Shown: piece by piece, positions 34,445 to 42,176 of the stretch
Layout of the letters: each line of letters starts with the position of its first letter
How positions within the stretch are numbered: position 1 is the first letter of the stretch
Assembly: GCF_003201655.1 (NCBI RefSeq)
Contig: NZ_QJJU01000007.1
Span: 124,001-188,000 of the forward strand
DNA from: Mycolicibacterium moriokaense
Lineage (GTDB): Bacteria; Actinomycetota; Actinomycetes; Mycobacteriales; Mycobacteriaceae
DNA length: 64,000 bases
Direction of reading: 5' to 3'
Notes under the pieces: model-generated
Told to the model about the DNA's origin: nothing
The model's input: the letters and a program-made list of their open reading frames with translations, nothing else
Database searches by the model: none
Program-made: the position numbers and the translations under genes

Positions 34445-35109
34445 GCGAGCAAGGCAAAGACCAGACAGTAGAAGAAGAGGCCACCGTGGCGCCGACCGAC
34501 ACCGAATCCGAGGAGGCTTCAACGGAGGAGTCGGTCGACGCGGCCGACGAGGCAACCGAAACCGCCGATGAGACATCGGAGTCCGCTAAGCCGGAGAAGC
34601 CCAAGCGGAGTATCCCTTGGGCACGGGTGTTCGCATTCGGTGTGCTGCCCGCCATTGCACTCCTGCTCGCCCTTGGTGCCGGATACCTGAAGTGGACGGA
34701 CACGTCGGCGGGCATCGACGACATCAACAACGCCAAATCACCGGCACGGCAGGCGATGCAGGCCGCCAAGGACAGCACGATCGCGCTGCTGTCGTACAAG
34801 CCCGACACCGTCGAGCAGCAGCTCGGCGCCGCGCGCGACCTGCTGACCGGCGATTTCCGCGACTCGTACACCTCGCTGACCCACGACGTCGTCATCCCGG
34901 GTGCCAAGCAGAAGCAGATCTCCGCGTTGGCAACGGTTCCCGCCGTCGCATCGGTGTCTGCTAAGCCCGACCACGCCGTGGTGTTGGTGTTCGTCAACCA
35001 GACCGTCAACGTCGGTCAGGATCCGCCGAGCGACACCGCGTCGAGTGTTCGGGTGACACTGGACAAGGTCGGCGACCGCTGGCTGATCTCCAAATTCGAC
35101 CCGGTGTAG
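34441..35109 (+). CDS. Mce-associated membrane protein 2
   Basis: The 222-residue product from GTG 34441 repeats the architecture of its neighbour. It has an acidic N-terminal 55 residues (EESVDAADEATETADETSE), one membrane helix (VFAFGVLPAIALLLALGAGY) and an NTF2-like domain with ARDLLTGDFRDSYTSLTHDV and VGDRWLISKFDPV. The two tandem mam genes likely arose by duplication. The start overlaps the preceding stop; the frame opens 23 codons earlier without a better site. Confidence 0.9.
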   Translation: MSEQGKDQTVEEEATVAPTDTESEEASTEESVDAADEATETADETSESAKPEKPKRSIPWARVFAFGVLPAIALLLALGAGYLKWTDTSAGIDDINNAKSPARQAMQAAKDSTIALLSYKPDTVEQQLGAARDLLTGDFRDSYTSLTHDVVIPGAKQKQISALATVPAVASVSAKPDHAVVLVFVNQTVNVGQDPPSDTASSVRVTLDKVGDRWLISKFDPV

Positions 35110-35111
35110 GC

Positions 35112-36014
35112 ATGACGGAACCACAGTGGCTCGACGTCGCGACACCGGCCGTGCAGCTGCGTGCGTTGACCTGGGGCCCCGCCGACGCGCCAATCGCGTT
35201 GTGCCTGCATGGTTTCCCTGACACCGCCTATGGATGGCGCAAGGTCGCACCACAGTTGGTAGACGCGGGGTGGCGAGTGGTGGCGCCGTTCATGCGCGGC
35301 TACGCGCCGACGTCGCTCGCGTCGGACGGCAGTTACCACGTCGGCGCCTTGATGGACGACGCGCTGCGCGTGCTGGACGCTGCGGGTCCCACGGGACGCG
35401 ATGTGTTCATCGGTCACGACTGGGGCGCGATTGCCGGCGCCGGCCTCGCCGCGATGCCCGAAAGCCCGTTCACCAAGGCCGTCATCATGTCCGTTCCGAT
35501 GAGCGCGGCTTTTCAGCCTTTCGGCCGGCTGCCGCAGTCTGGGCGTCTGCTCGCCAAGCTGCCGCGCCAGCTGCTGCATAGCTGGTACATCGCATACTTC
35601 CAATTGCCTTGGCTGCCAGATCGTTCCGCGTCGTGGGTGCTGCCGAAACTATGGCGGGATTGGTCGCCCGGATATGACGCCGACGAAGACTTGCGGCATG
35701 TCCACGCTGCGATCGGTGCACCCGAGCGATGGCGCGCCGCGCTCGGGTACTACCGCGCGGCGATGCGCAATAGCCGCCCGCCCGCGCAGTACGCCGAACT
35801 GCATCGACACTGGCTGTCGGCGCCCCGGCTGCCAACGCTCTACCTGCACGGCACGGTCGACGGCTGCGCGGAGGACTACACGCCGTGGATTGAACGGGTT
35901 TTACCCGACGAAAGTGAGATCGCGCTGATCGAGAACGGCGGGCACTTCCTGCAGCTCGATCAGCCCGATGTAGTCGCGCGTCACATCATCGACTTCGTGG
36001 GGCAGGCGACGTGA
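35112..36014 (+). CDS. Epoxide-hydrolase-like alpha/beta hydrolase linked to mce operon
   Basis: The 300-residue product has CLHGFPDTAYGWRKVAP (HGxP oxyanion), the nucleophile Asp in FIGHDWGAIAGAGL, the acid Asp in LHGTVDGCAEDYTP and the catalytic His in ENGGHFLQLDQP. The full epoxide hydrolase catalytic set is therefore present. It begins only 2 bp after mam2, so it is almost certainly part of the mce transcript. An enzyme at the end of an importer operon suggests processing of the imported lipid or sterol epoxide, though this is inference. Confidence 0.87.
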   Translation: MTEPQWLDVATPAVQLRALTWGPADAPIALCLHGFPDTAYGWRKVAPQLVDAGWRVVAPFMRGYAPTSLASDGSYHVGALMDDALRVLDAAGPTGRDVFIGHDWGAIAGAGLAAMPESPFTKAVIMSVPMSAAFQPFGRLPQSGRLLAKLPRQLLHSWYIAYFQLPWLPDRSASWVLPKLWRDWSPGYDADEDLRHVHAAIGAPERWRAALGYYRAAMRNSRPPAQYAELHRHWLSAPRLPTLYLHGTVDGCAEDYTPWIERVLPDESEIALIENGGHFLQLDQPDVVARHIIDFVGQAT

Positions 36015-36073
36015 GAGAGTTCGGGCACTACCCGTTGTGCGGGCAATTCCCTTAGTGGGTACGGGGCGCCCTG

Positions 36074-36877
36074 CTACGGCTTCTTCAGCCCGGGATGGTT
36101 TCGCGCAACGAGCCACAGCAGCAGGCGTCGCGGCGCGTGCTGATTGAGCGAAGACGCGATGCGGTTGGGTAGCCCGGGAATGATCACACGCTTGCCCGAA
36201 GCAAGACCGTCGATGGCAGTCTTGGCGACCTCGTCGGGCTGCTTCCACAGGAACTTCGGTAGGGATTTCTCTGCTTCCTCGTCGGAAATGCCCATCCCCT
36301 CGCCGAACCCGGTGCGCACGGGCCCCGGGCATAGCGTGGCCGCGGTGACGCCGGTGCCGCGGAGTTCTTCTCGCATCGCGTCGGTGTAGGAAAGCACGAA
36401 ACCCTTGGCGGCACCGTACGTCGCCTGGCCGGGCACCGGGCCGAAGGCGCCGACCGACGCGACGTTGAGCACCGCGCCCCGGCCCCGCGCGACCATGCTC
36501 GGCACGAAACGGCTGCACAGGTCGACGACGGCGCTGACGTCGACCTCGATGAGCCTGAGTTCCGCCTCCACATCCGATTGCGCGACCGGGCCGAGATTCG
36601 ACATTCCGGCGTTGTTGACCAGGATGTCCGGGATGACCCCAAGAGCCGCTACCTGGTCGGGAAGCGCCGCACGTTCATCGCGTTTCGACAGATCGGCCGG
36701 CAGCACGTGGGCCTTGCCGCCCAGTTCCTCCGCCAGGGCAGTGAGCCTGTCGGCACGGCGAGCCACCAACACCAATCGGTAACCGCGGCGGGAAAATTCA
36801 CGGGCCAACTCCTCGCCGATTCCCGACGACGCGCCGGTGATCACCACGACGCCGTCGTCCCTTGGAGGCGGAAGCAT
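36074..36877 (-). CDS. Short-chain dehydrogenase/reductase
   Basis: The 267-residue product MLPPPRDDGVVVITGASSGI has the Rossmann TGASSGIG motif, NNAG, the catalytic Ser in NVASVGAFG and Tyr/Lys in ATYGAAKGF. The C-terminus reads IIPGLPNRIASSLNQHAPRR, typical of the mycobacterial SDR group near DltE/YdfG. It probably uses NADP(H), since Arg follows the second strand (VLVARRADR). It is divergent, 24 bp apart, from a wax-ester-synthase-like gene, so the two may share regulation and act on related lipids. Confidence 0.9.
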   Translation of the reverse strand: MLPPPRDDGVVVITGASSGIGEELAREFSRRGYRLVLVARRADRLTALAEELGGKAHVLPADLSKRDERAALPDQVAALGVIPDILVNNAGMSNLGPVAQSDVEAELRLIEVDVSAVVDLCSRFVPSMVARGRGAVLNVASVGAFGPVPGQATYGAAKGFVLSYTDAMREELRGTGVTAATLCPGPVRTGFGEGMGISDEEAEKSLPKFLWKQPDEVAKTAIDGLASGKRVIIPGLPNRIASSLNQHAPRRLLLWLVARNHPGLKKP

Positions 36878-36901
36878 GGCTGAAGAGCCTAGCCTGAGAG
36901 G

Positions 36902-38164
36902 ATGGCAAAGCGTCGGCTGTCGGCGGTTGATGCGCAGACGCACTGGATGTCGGCGAAGATCCCCAACGACACCGTCCTGCTGTACGGCTTCGCGGGCGTG
37001 CCTGCCGACCTGGAGCAGGCCCTCGAGCAAATCGCCGAGCGTGCCAGCGGCTGCACCGACCTGACGGTGCGCATCGGCGATGACTCTCTCCTCACGTACC
37101 CCGCATGGGTGCACCGCGACGTCGACCACTCGCTGTTCGTCGTGCACGACATCGAAGACCGCACCTGGGCGTCATGCCTGGCCCAGGTGATTGCACTCAC
37201 CGCTGACCGTCTGGATGCAAGGGTGGCGGCGTGGCGGTTGCACGTGTTCACCGGCATCGACGGCGTGCCTGGAGTTGTGGGCCCTGGCACAGTCGCGGTA
37301 TTTCAGATCTCACATGCGCTTGGCGGCGGGGGCCGAACCTCTGTGCCCGCAGCGATCATGTTCGGCCGCCTCAATGCTGCGGTACCCGAGATTGATGCCT
37401 CGCCGCCCGGGCTAATCGCACTGCCGTTCTTGGGTTTTCGTGCAGCCCGAGCCCATCGCCAGATGGCCGAAGACACCGATGCGGGAAGGGTTCCGCCACC
37501 GGCCGATCTGCGTCCTGCGCTGAGGACGAATGCGCGACCGACAGGCCCGACGCACCTGCGGACCGTGGTGCGAAGCCGTTCCGACCTGCATGGCCCCACC
37601 GTCACCGTTGCCGCTCTGTCAGTGGTGTCTGGAGCGCTCGCGGACCATCTGCGCACCCTCGGGGACGACCCATCGTTCCTCGGCGCGGAGGTGCCGATGG
37701 CCAAACCGCCGCCACGCTTGGCGTACAACCACTTCGGGAACGTCGGCGTCGGTCTCTACCCGGAGCTCGCCGAGCCTGAACGCTGCGTCAGGATCGCCCT
37801 CGACCTCGACGAGCGGCGCCGCCGGGCCGCCCACCCTGCGATGCGTATGGCGGACCTGGCCTTCGCGGCGACACCGGCTCCGTTGTTGCGTTGGGGCATG
37901 GACCGATTCGATCCCGATGTCCGTGTCGCACAGGTGACCGGCAATACCGTCGTCTCGAGCGTGAATTTCGGCGCCAAGGATTTCAGCTTCGGTGGTGCGC
38001 CCGTGACGATGGTGGCGGCCTTCGCCGGACTGTCGCCGATGATGGGACTGACACACGTGGTGGGCGGCATCGGCGACACCATCGCGATCAGCGTGCACGC
38101 CGCCGAGTCGGCGATCGGTGACGTCGACGCCTACGTCGAGCGGCTCGAACACGCGCTCACTTGA
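36902..38164 (+). CDS. WS/DGAT-like acyltransferase family protein with degenerate active-site motif
   Basis: The 420-residue product has the two-domain CoA-acyltransferase layout of wax ester synthase/DGAT proteins: an N-terminal domain starting RRLSAVDAQTHWMSAKIPND and a DUF1298-like C-terminal domain (FGNVGVGLYPELAEPERCVR; FSFGGAPVTMVAAFAGLSPM). The usual HHxxxDG motif reads SHALGGG (137-143): the second His (His138) remains, but the first His and the Asp are lost. Activity may be altered, or the protein may be a non-catalytic paralogue. It overlaps the convergent ABM gene by 8 bp. Confidence 0.78.
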   Translation: MAKRRLSAVDAQTHWMSAKIPNDTVLLYGFAGVPADLEQALEQIAERASGCTDLTVRIGDDSLLTYPAWVHRDVDHSLFVVHDIEDRTWASCLAQVIALTADRLDARVAAWRLHVFTGIDGVPGVVGPGTVAVFQISHALGGGGRTSVPAAIMFGRLNAAVPEIDASPPGLIALPFLGFRAARAHRQMAEDTDAGRVPPPADLRPALRTNARPTGPTHLRTVVRSRSDLHGPTVTVAALSVVSGALADHLRTLGDDPSFLGAEVPMAKPPPRLAYNHFGNVGVGLYPELAEPERCVRIALDLDERRRRAAHPAMRMADLAFAATPAPLLRWGMDRFDPDVRVAQVTGNTVVSSVNFGAKDFSFGGAPVTMVAAFAGLSPMMGLTHVVGGIGDTIAISVHAAESAIGDVDAYVERLEHALT

Positions 38165-38465
38165 TCCGGGTCAGCGCCTCGACCGGTTGGTAGTGCTGCA
38201 TCTCCTCGATGTCGTCGACGTACGGCTTGATAGGTGGGAAGAACCGACGGAATTGCTCGCTGGGGCGGAACTTGCCAAGGTGATCGTCGGTCGAGGTCCA
38301 TTGGATGCGCAGCACGAATCGCTCCGGTTCCTCCTCACAATGCGAGAGCTCATAGGCCAGGCAGTACGGGCTGTCGTCGAGCGCCTCCGCCGCTGTCAGG
38401 TAAGCGTTGACGAACTGCTCGCGGCGGTCCTCGTCGATTCGGTACCGGATGTACTCGATGGTCAT
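38157..38465 (-). CDS. ABM-like dimeric alpha/beta barrel protein
   Basis: The 102-residue product MTIEYIRYRIDEDRREQFVN, then SPYCLAYELSHCEEEPERFV and PFFPPIKPYVDDIEEMQHYQP-type ending, is a ferredoxin-like alpha/beta barrel related to ABM monooxygenases. It starts 1 bp after the upstream F420-type reductase stop (TGACATG), so the two are co-translated. The pairing with an oxidoreductase hints at a small-molecule redox function. The final 8 bp overlap the convergent acyltransferase gene. Confidence 0.78.
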   Translation of the reverse strand: MTIEYIRYRIDEDRREQFVNAYLTAAEALDDSPYCLAYELSHCEEEPERFVLRIQWTSTDDHLGKFRPSEQFRRFFPPIKPYVDDIEEMQHYQPVEALTRIK

Positions 38466-38466
38466 G

Positions 38467-39081
38467 TCAGTCCTTTCCCCGCAGCAGCCCGAAGCCCCAG
38501 TTGATGCCGAAGCCGCGCCGCAGCGCCAGGTGGATCCATAGCAGCCCATACGGTTCCAGCAACCGGGCCACCGTGAGGTCGCCCGCGTCGACGGTTTCGA
38601 AGCCCAACTGTGTCACCAGGTCTGCGGCGACCTGCTTGGCCGCCTCGTCGTCGCCGCAGACGAACATGACTGGTGTGCTTGGCAATTGGGGATGGTCCAT
38701 CAGCGGCGCGCCGATCTGATTCATGGCCTTGCACACCCGCGCGCCCGGCGACCACGTCGCGACCTGCTCGGCGCCGGACGTGGTGTGCCCGACCTCGAGC
38801 GCGGTGACATCGGGGGTGAGCGGGTTGGTGCAGTCGATGAGCACCTTGCCCGTGAGGTCGCCACACGCCTTGACGGCCTGCTCGGTTCCCTGCCACGGCG
38901 TGCAGAGGACGACCACGTCGCTGGCCGCGGCGGCCTCCCCGTTGGCGGCGGCTGGTGCATCGAGGTCGGCGTACTTGGCGTCGTCGGGGGAGCGGACGCC
39001 GTAGGTGATGTCGTGGTCGGCGCCCCACGCACCCCCGAGCGCACGCCCGACGTTCCCTGCTCCAATGATTGCGATCTTCAT
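38467..39081 (-). CDS. NADPH-F420 reductase-like dinucleotide-binding protein
   Basis: The 204-residue product has an N-terminal Rossmann fold (MKIAIIGAGNVGRALGGAWG), TPWQGTEQAVKACGDLTGKV, IDCTNPLT and a C-terminal helical part (YGLLWIHLALRRGFGINWGF). This is the F420-dependent NADP reductase/ProC-like family, whose members move hydride between NADP(H) and a second cofactor or act as imine reductases. ATG 39081 gives the intact GAGNVG start; longer frames are antisense to the HxlR gene. It is divergent from an HxlR regulator, its likely controller. Confidence 0.87.
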   Translation of the reverse strand: MKIAIIGAGNVGRALGGAWGADHDITYGVRSPDDAKYADLDAPAAANGEAAAASDVVVLCTPWQGTEQAVKACGDLTGKVLIDCTNPLTPDVTALEVGHTTSGAEQVATWSPGARVCKAMNQIGAPLMDHPQLPSTPVMFVCGDDEAAKQVAADLVTQLGFETVDAGDLTVARLLEPYGLLWIHLALRRGFGINWGFGLLRGKD

Positions 39082-39115
39082 CGGGACTACGCTACGGCCG
39101 AGGGCTGACACCGAT

Positions 39116-39127
39116 AAGTACGCACTT
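39116..39127. promoter_or_regulatory. Imperfect palindrome between F420-type reductase and HxlR genes
   Basis: AAGT-ACGC-ACTT (10 of 12 symmetric positions) lies in the 75-bp divergent intergenic region. HxlR regulators usually bind short inverted repeats in such gaps, so it is a candidate operator only. Confidence 0.35.
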
Positions 39128-39156
39128 TGAGGTGAGCTACTGACCGGGAGGTGGGT

Positions 39157-39480
39157 ATGGACGACCAGTTCGGATGTCCGGTGGAGGCGACACTCGCGGT
39201 CATCGGTGGCAAGTGGAAGGCCGTGCTGATCTTCCACATGATGCACACCGGACCGCACCGCTTCGCCGAGTTGCGGCGCAAGACCACCGGGATCAGTGAC
39301 CGCGTGCTGACCCGTCAACTGCGAGAGCTGGAGACCGACGGCGTCGTCGCCCGCGAGGTGTTTGCCGAAGTGCCGCCGCGCGTGGAGTATTCGCTGACCG
39401 AGTACGGTGAGTCGCTGCGTCCGGTAACCGAGGCGATGTGCCAGTGGGGCAAGCGACACATGACCGCAGGCGTCGCCTAA
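39157..39480 (+). CDS. HxlR-family winged-helix regulator
   Basis: The 107-residue product MDDQFGCPVEATLAVIGGKW, then HRFAELRRKTTGISDRVLTR and EYSLTEYGESLRPV, is a complete HxlR domain including the conserved N-terminal Cys (FGCPVEAT). In this family that Cys can sense electrophiles or redox state. ATG 39157 is preceded by gggagg at the right spacing; GTG 39151 lies inside that site. The divergent position fits control of the reductase/ABM pair. Its stop overlaps the convergent TetR by 4 bp. Confidence 0.9.
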   Translation: MDDQFGCPVEATLAVIGGKWKAVLIFHMMHTGPHRFAELRRKTTGISDRVLTRQLRELETDGVVAREVFAEVPPRVEYSLTEYGESLRPVTEAMCQWGKRHMTAGVA

Positions 39481-40082
39481 CCCTCCTGGCGGAGCGACTC
39501 GATCCCGACGTCGAGCGCCGCTTCGAGATAACCGAGATCGCCGGTGGCGAGCATGACGCCGACGCCGCCCTGGATCCCGGCAAGAAGCGCGGCCGCCACC
39601 CGATCCGCGTCCAGCCTGGCGGCGACCTTGTCCTGGGCCTGCATGTGACGCACGCCGGCCGCGATCTCGTCGTGCCACTTGCGCATGAGCGCAGAAGTGA
39701 CCGCCTGAGCGCCGGGTGTGGTGCGGCCGATCTCGGACATCAGCACGGCGAGCGGGCAGTGCTGTCCCTGCCTGCGGTACCGGTCGACGACGGCGTCACG
39801 CCACCGCTGCCACGCCGCCCACGATGTCAACGCGCCGAGGTAGGGCTGTTGGTCGTCCAGGACCGTCTGCGCCTCGCGCTCGGCGACGGCGAGTAGCAGC
39901 TGTTCCTTGCCGTTCGGGAAATAGTGAAACAGCTGGCTTTTGGAGGTCCGTGTGCGCGCACGGATGTCGTCGAGCGTGGCGATGGCGACACCGCGTTCGC
40001 GGATCTCGGCGGCGGCGCCCTCGATGATGCGCTGTCGTGTGGCCTGGCCCTTGGCCGTCAGTTTCTGGACTTGCAGGTCCAT
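39477..40082 (-). CDS. TetR-family regulator
   Basis: The 201-residue product has an N-terminal TetR domain (TRQRIIEGAAAEIRERGVAI; ARTRTSKSQLFHYFPNGKEQ) and a C-terminal domain resembling the TetR_C of AcrR-like regulators of short-chain dehydrogenase genes (CPLAVLMSEIGRTTPGAQAV). It is divergent from an SDR gene with only 24 bp between starts, so its operator must overlap both start regions. It likely represses the SDR and itself. Confidence 0.9.
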   Translation of the reverse strand: MDLQVQKLTAKGQATRQRIIEGAAAEIRERGVAIATLDDIRARTRTSKSQLFHYFPNGKEQLLLAVAEREAQTVLDDQQPYLGALTSWAAWQRWRDAVVDRYRRQGQHCPLAVLMSEIGRTTPGAQAVTSALMRKWHDEIAAGVRHMQAQDKVAARLDADRVAAALLAGIQGGVGVMLATGDLGYLEAALDVGIESLRQEG

Positions 40083-40106
40083 TTTTGCCAGCGTACCAGT
40101 GGAATC

Positions 40107-40871
40107 ATGAGTTCAAACAGAACGCGGCTGGCAGGCCGCACAGCACTGGTTACGGGTTCTACCGGCGGTCTTGGGGTGGCTATCGCCTCCGCGCTGGCGG
40201 CAGAGGGTGCCAAGGTCATCGTCAGCGGCCGCGACAAGGCCCGTGGCGATGTCGTCGTCGCCGACATCCGGTCGGCAGGCGGCACGGCCGAGTTCGTCGC
40301 CGCCGACCTCGGGGCGTGGGAGGACGGAGTGCGTCGCCTCGCCGAACAGGCCACCGCCGCGGCGGGCGGGCGGATCGACATCCTGGTCAACAACGCCGCG
40401 ATGCTGATGATGCCGACGCCGACGGCCGAGATCTCCGAAGAACTGCTGCGGGATGCGTTCTCGGTCAACGTGTTCGCGCCATTCCTGTTGACCGGCGCAG
40501 TGGCTCCGGCAATGGTCGAGCGTGGTGAGGGAGTGATCGTCAACATCGGGTCGATAACCGGTCTTCGCGGCAGCGCCGGGTCGGCAGTCTATTCAGCCAA
40601 TAAGGCCGTGATCCATTCGTTCACCCACTCGTGGGCCGACGAGTACGGGCCGTTCGGTGTTCGGGTCAACGCGGTCGCGCCGGGACCGATCGCGACCGAA
40701 CGCCAGCAGCAGTTCGCGGACCACGTCGCGCCGATGCTGGCCCGCATTCCGTCGCGGCGGATGAGCACACCGGCCGAGGTCGCCGCCGCGGTGGTGTTCC
40801 TGGCCAGCGACGCCGCCGCAAACATCCACGGAACTGTCCTCAGTGTGGACGGGGGCTGGGCGGCCGTTTAA
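40107..40871 (+). CDS. SDR-family oxidoreductase (TetR-controlled)
   Basis: The 254-residue product from ATG 40107 has the TGSTGGLG cofactor loop, LVNNAAML, the catalytic Ser in NIGSITGLRG and Tyr/Lys in AVYSANKAV. It ends IHGTVLSVDGGWAAV, the standard classical SDR C-terminus. Arg in IVSGRDKARG suggests NADP(H). The frame opens earlier within the divergent TetR. The 22-bp gap to the following DoxX gene suggests a shared role but a separate promoter. Confidence 0.92.
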   Translation: MSSNRTRLAGRTALVTGSTGGLGVAIASALAAEGAKVIVSGRDKARGDVVVADIRSAGGTAEFVAADLGAWEDGVRRLAEQATAAAGGRIDILVNNAAMLMMPTPTAEISEELLRDAFSVNVFAPFLLTGAVAPAMVERGEGVIVNIGSITGLRGSAGSAVYSANKAVIHSFTHSWADEYGPFGVRVNAVAPGPIATERQQQFADHVAPMLARIPSRRMSTPAEVAAAVVFLASDAAANIHGTVLSVDGGWAAV

Positions 40872-40893
40872 CACATGGCCTAGATTTTGTTGC

Positions 40894-41424
40894 ATGACTG
40901 ACCACACGGCCATTGACACCGGGCTGCTGATATTGCGCGTAGTGCTTGGCCTGACCATGGCCGCACACGGCTACAACAAGTTCTTCGGCAAGGGCGGCTT
41001 GGCGGGCACCGCTGGCTGGTTCGACAGCATGGGCATGAAGCCGGGCATGTTCCACGCGAGGATCGCCGCCACCACGGAGATGTCGGCGGGGCTCGGTTTG
41101 GCGGCCGGGCTGCTGACGCCGATACCCGCGGCCGGGTTCGTCGCGCTGATGTTCGTGGCGGCATGGACCGTGCACCGGCCCAACGGCTTCTTCATCGTCA
41201 AGGAGGGCTGGGAGTACAACCTGATCCTGGCGGTGTCAGCGGTGGCGGTCGCCACGATCGGGCCCGGCAGGTTCAGCCTGGACTATGCGCTCTTCCGCAA
41301 GTCGAGCCTCTACGACTTCCTGCACGGCTGGTGGGGTCTGCTGATCTCGGCCGGGCTCGGGCTTGCGGGCGGCATCGGACAGCTGGTGATCTTCTGGCGG
41401 CCACCGGCGAAGGCCGACGCCTAG
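40894..41424 (+). CDS. DoxX-family membrane protein
   Basis: The 176-residue product MTDHTAIDTGLLILRVVLGL has four membrane helices and the DoxX pattern: AAHGYNKFFGKGGLAGTAGW, an Ala/Gly-rich second helix, then NGFFIVKEGWEYNLILAVSA. Family members associate with membrane thiosulfate or redox stress complexes. A TAGATT -10-like element at 40881-40886 is 7 nt from the ATG, so the transcript may be leaderless. Its stop overlaps the convergent hydrolase gene by 4 bp. A decayed second DoxX copy lies at 59666-59870. Confidence 0.87.
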   Translation: MTDHTAIDTGLLILRVVLGLTMAAHGYNKFFGKGGLAGTAGWFDSMGMKPGMFHARIAATTEMSAGLGLAAGLLTPIPAAGFVALMFVAAWTVHRPNGFFIVKEGWEYNLILAVSAVAVATIGPGRFSLDYALFRKSSLYDFLHGWWGLLISAGLGLAGGIGQLVIFWRPPAKADA

Positions 41425-42122
41425 CTCGCCAAGCCGAGCAGTACGTCGGCGAGCACCGAGGGGCGTGAGTAGAACGGCGAGTGGTGCCCTGGAAGCTCGA
41501 TGAGTTCGGCGGTGAGCCGCTCGCCAGCAGCTTGTCGTGACCATTCGGGCCGCAGCATCTGGTCGTCGCTGCACACCACGTATGTGGTTGACACCCTGGG
41601 GTGTTCGGCCAGTGAGCACGGTTGGATCGCCGGATATACCGACTGGGGTCGAAGCCGGCTGAGCGCAGCCTGGGCAAACTGTTCGTCGCAGTCGCCGTAG
41701 AACACCTCACGCGCGATGTCGAGGTCGGTCCACCCCTGTCGCAGCTGCTCATCGAGCTCGCTTAATCCACGTTCGAAGACCGGGTTGAGCATCTCCGGTT
41801 TGTCGGTCAATTGCTCGGCAAGGCTGCGGCCGATGTCGGGGATCATTGCGCACAGATAAACCAGATGTCGTAGGGGCCGTCGGGCGGCCACCAAGGGAAT
41901 GGTGTTTCCGGCGTAGGAGTGTCCGACAAGAACAACATCGTCACCGCAATCGGCAAGGGCCGCACACACCACGTCGGCATACGTGTCGAACGTGGCGGCG
42001 CTGTCCTCGAGGGGCAGGTCCATGACCACCACGTCGTGGCCCGCTTGTTCCAGGAGCGGCGTCAAGTGCTCCCAGCACCAGGAGCCGTGGTATCCGCCGT
42101 GCACGAGGGCAAAGGTGGTCAT
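41421..42122 (-). CDS. Alpha/beta hydrolase, esterase type
   Basis: The 233-residue product MTTFALVHGGYHGSWCWEHL has the oxyanion motif HGGYHGSWCW, the nucleophile Ser in LVGHSYAGNTIP, an acid Asp in VVCSDDQMLRP and the catalytic His in LPGHHSPFYSRP. This is the pattern of small plant-MES-like esterases and hydroxynitrile-lyase relatives. No cap domain is visible. It is divergent from the DUF3556-type membrane protein, and the KstR-type box lies between the two starts, 30 bp upstream of this ATG. Confidence 0.88.
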   Translation of the reverse strand: MTTFALVHGGYHGSWCWEHLTPLLEQAGHDVVVMDLPLEDSAATFDTYADVVCAALADCGDDVVLVGHSYAGNTIPLVAARRPLRHLVYLCAMIPDIGRSLAEQLTDKPEMLNPVFERGLSELDEQLRQGWTDLDIAREVFYGDCDEQFAQAALSRLRPQSVYPAIQPCSLAEHPRVSTTYVVCSDDQMLRPEWSRQAAGERLTAELIELPGHHSPFYSRPSVLADVLLGLAS

Positions 42123-42151
42123 CGGGTAAGGCTAAACCGATTCCACGCGGC

Positions 42152-42165
42152 TAGAACACGTTCTA
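42152..42165. promoter_or_regulatory. KstR-type operator
   Basis: TAGAACACGTTCTA fits TnnAACnnGTTnnA exactly, and flanking C/G extend the symmetry to 16 bp (42151-42166). This is the known binding motif of KstR, the TetR repressor of cholesterol catabolism in mycobacteria and rhodococci. It ends 11 bp before the DUF3556 gene start and 30 bp from the hydrolase start. Confidence 0.75.
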
Positions 42166-42176
42166 GTCTTGCGGCC

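Noticed and set aside
24291..35109. Assignment of the operon as mce4 (cholesterol importer)
   Set aside because: No KstR box upstream, different neighbours, and YrbEA wording closer to another paralogue; the number cannot be fixed without a tree.
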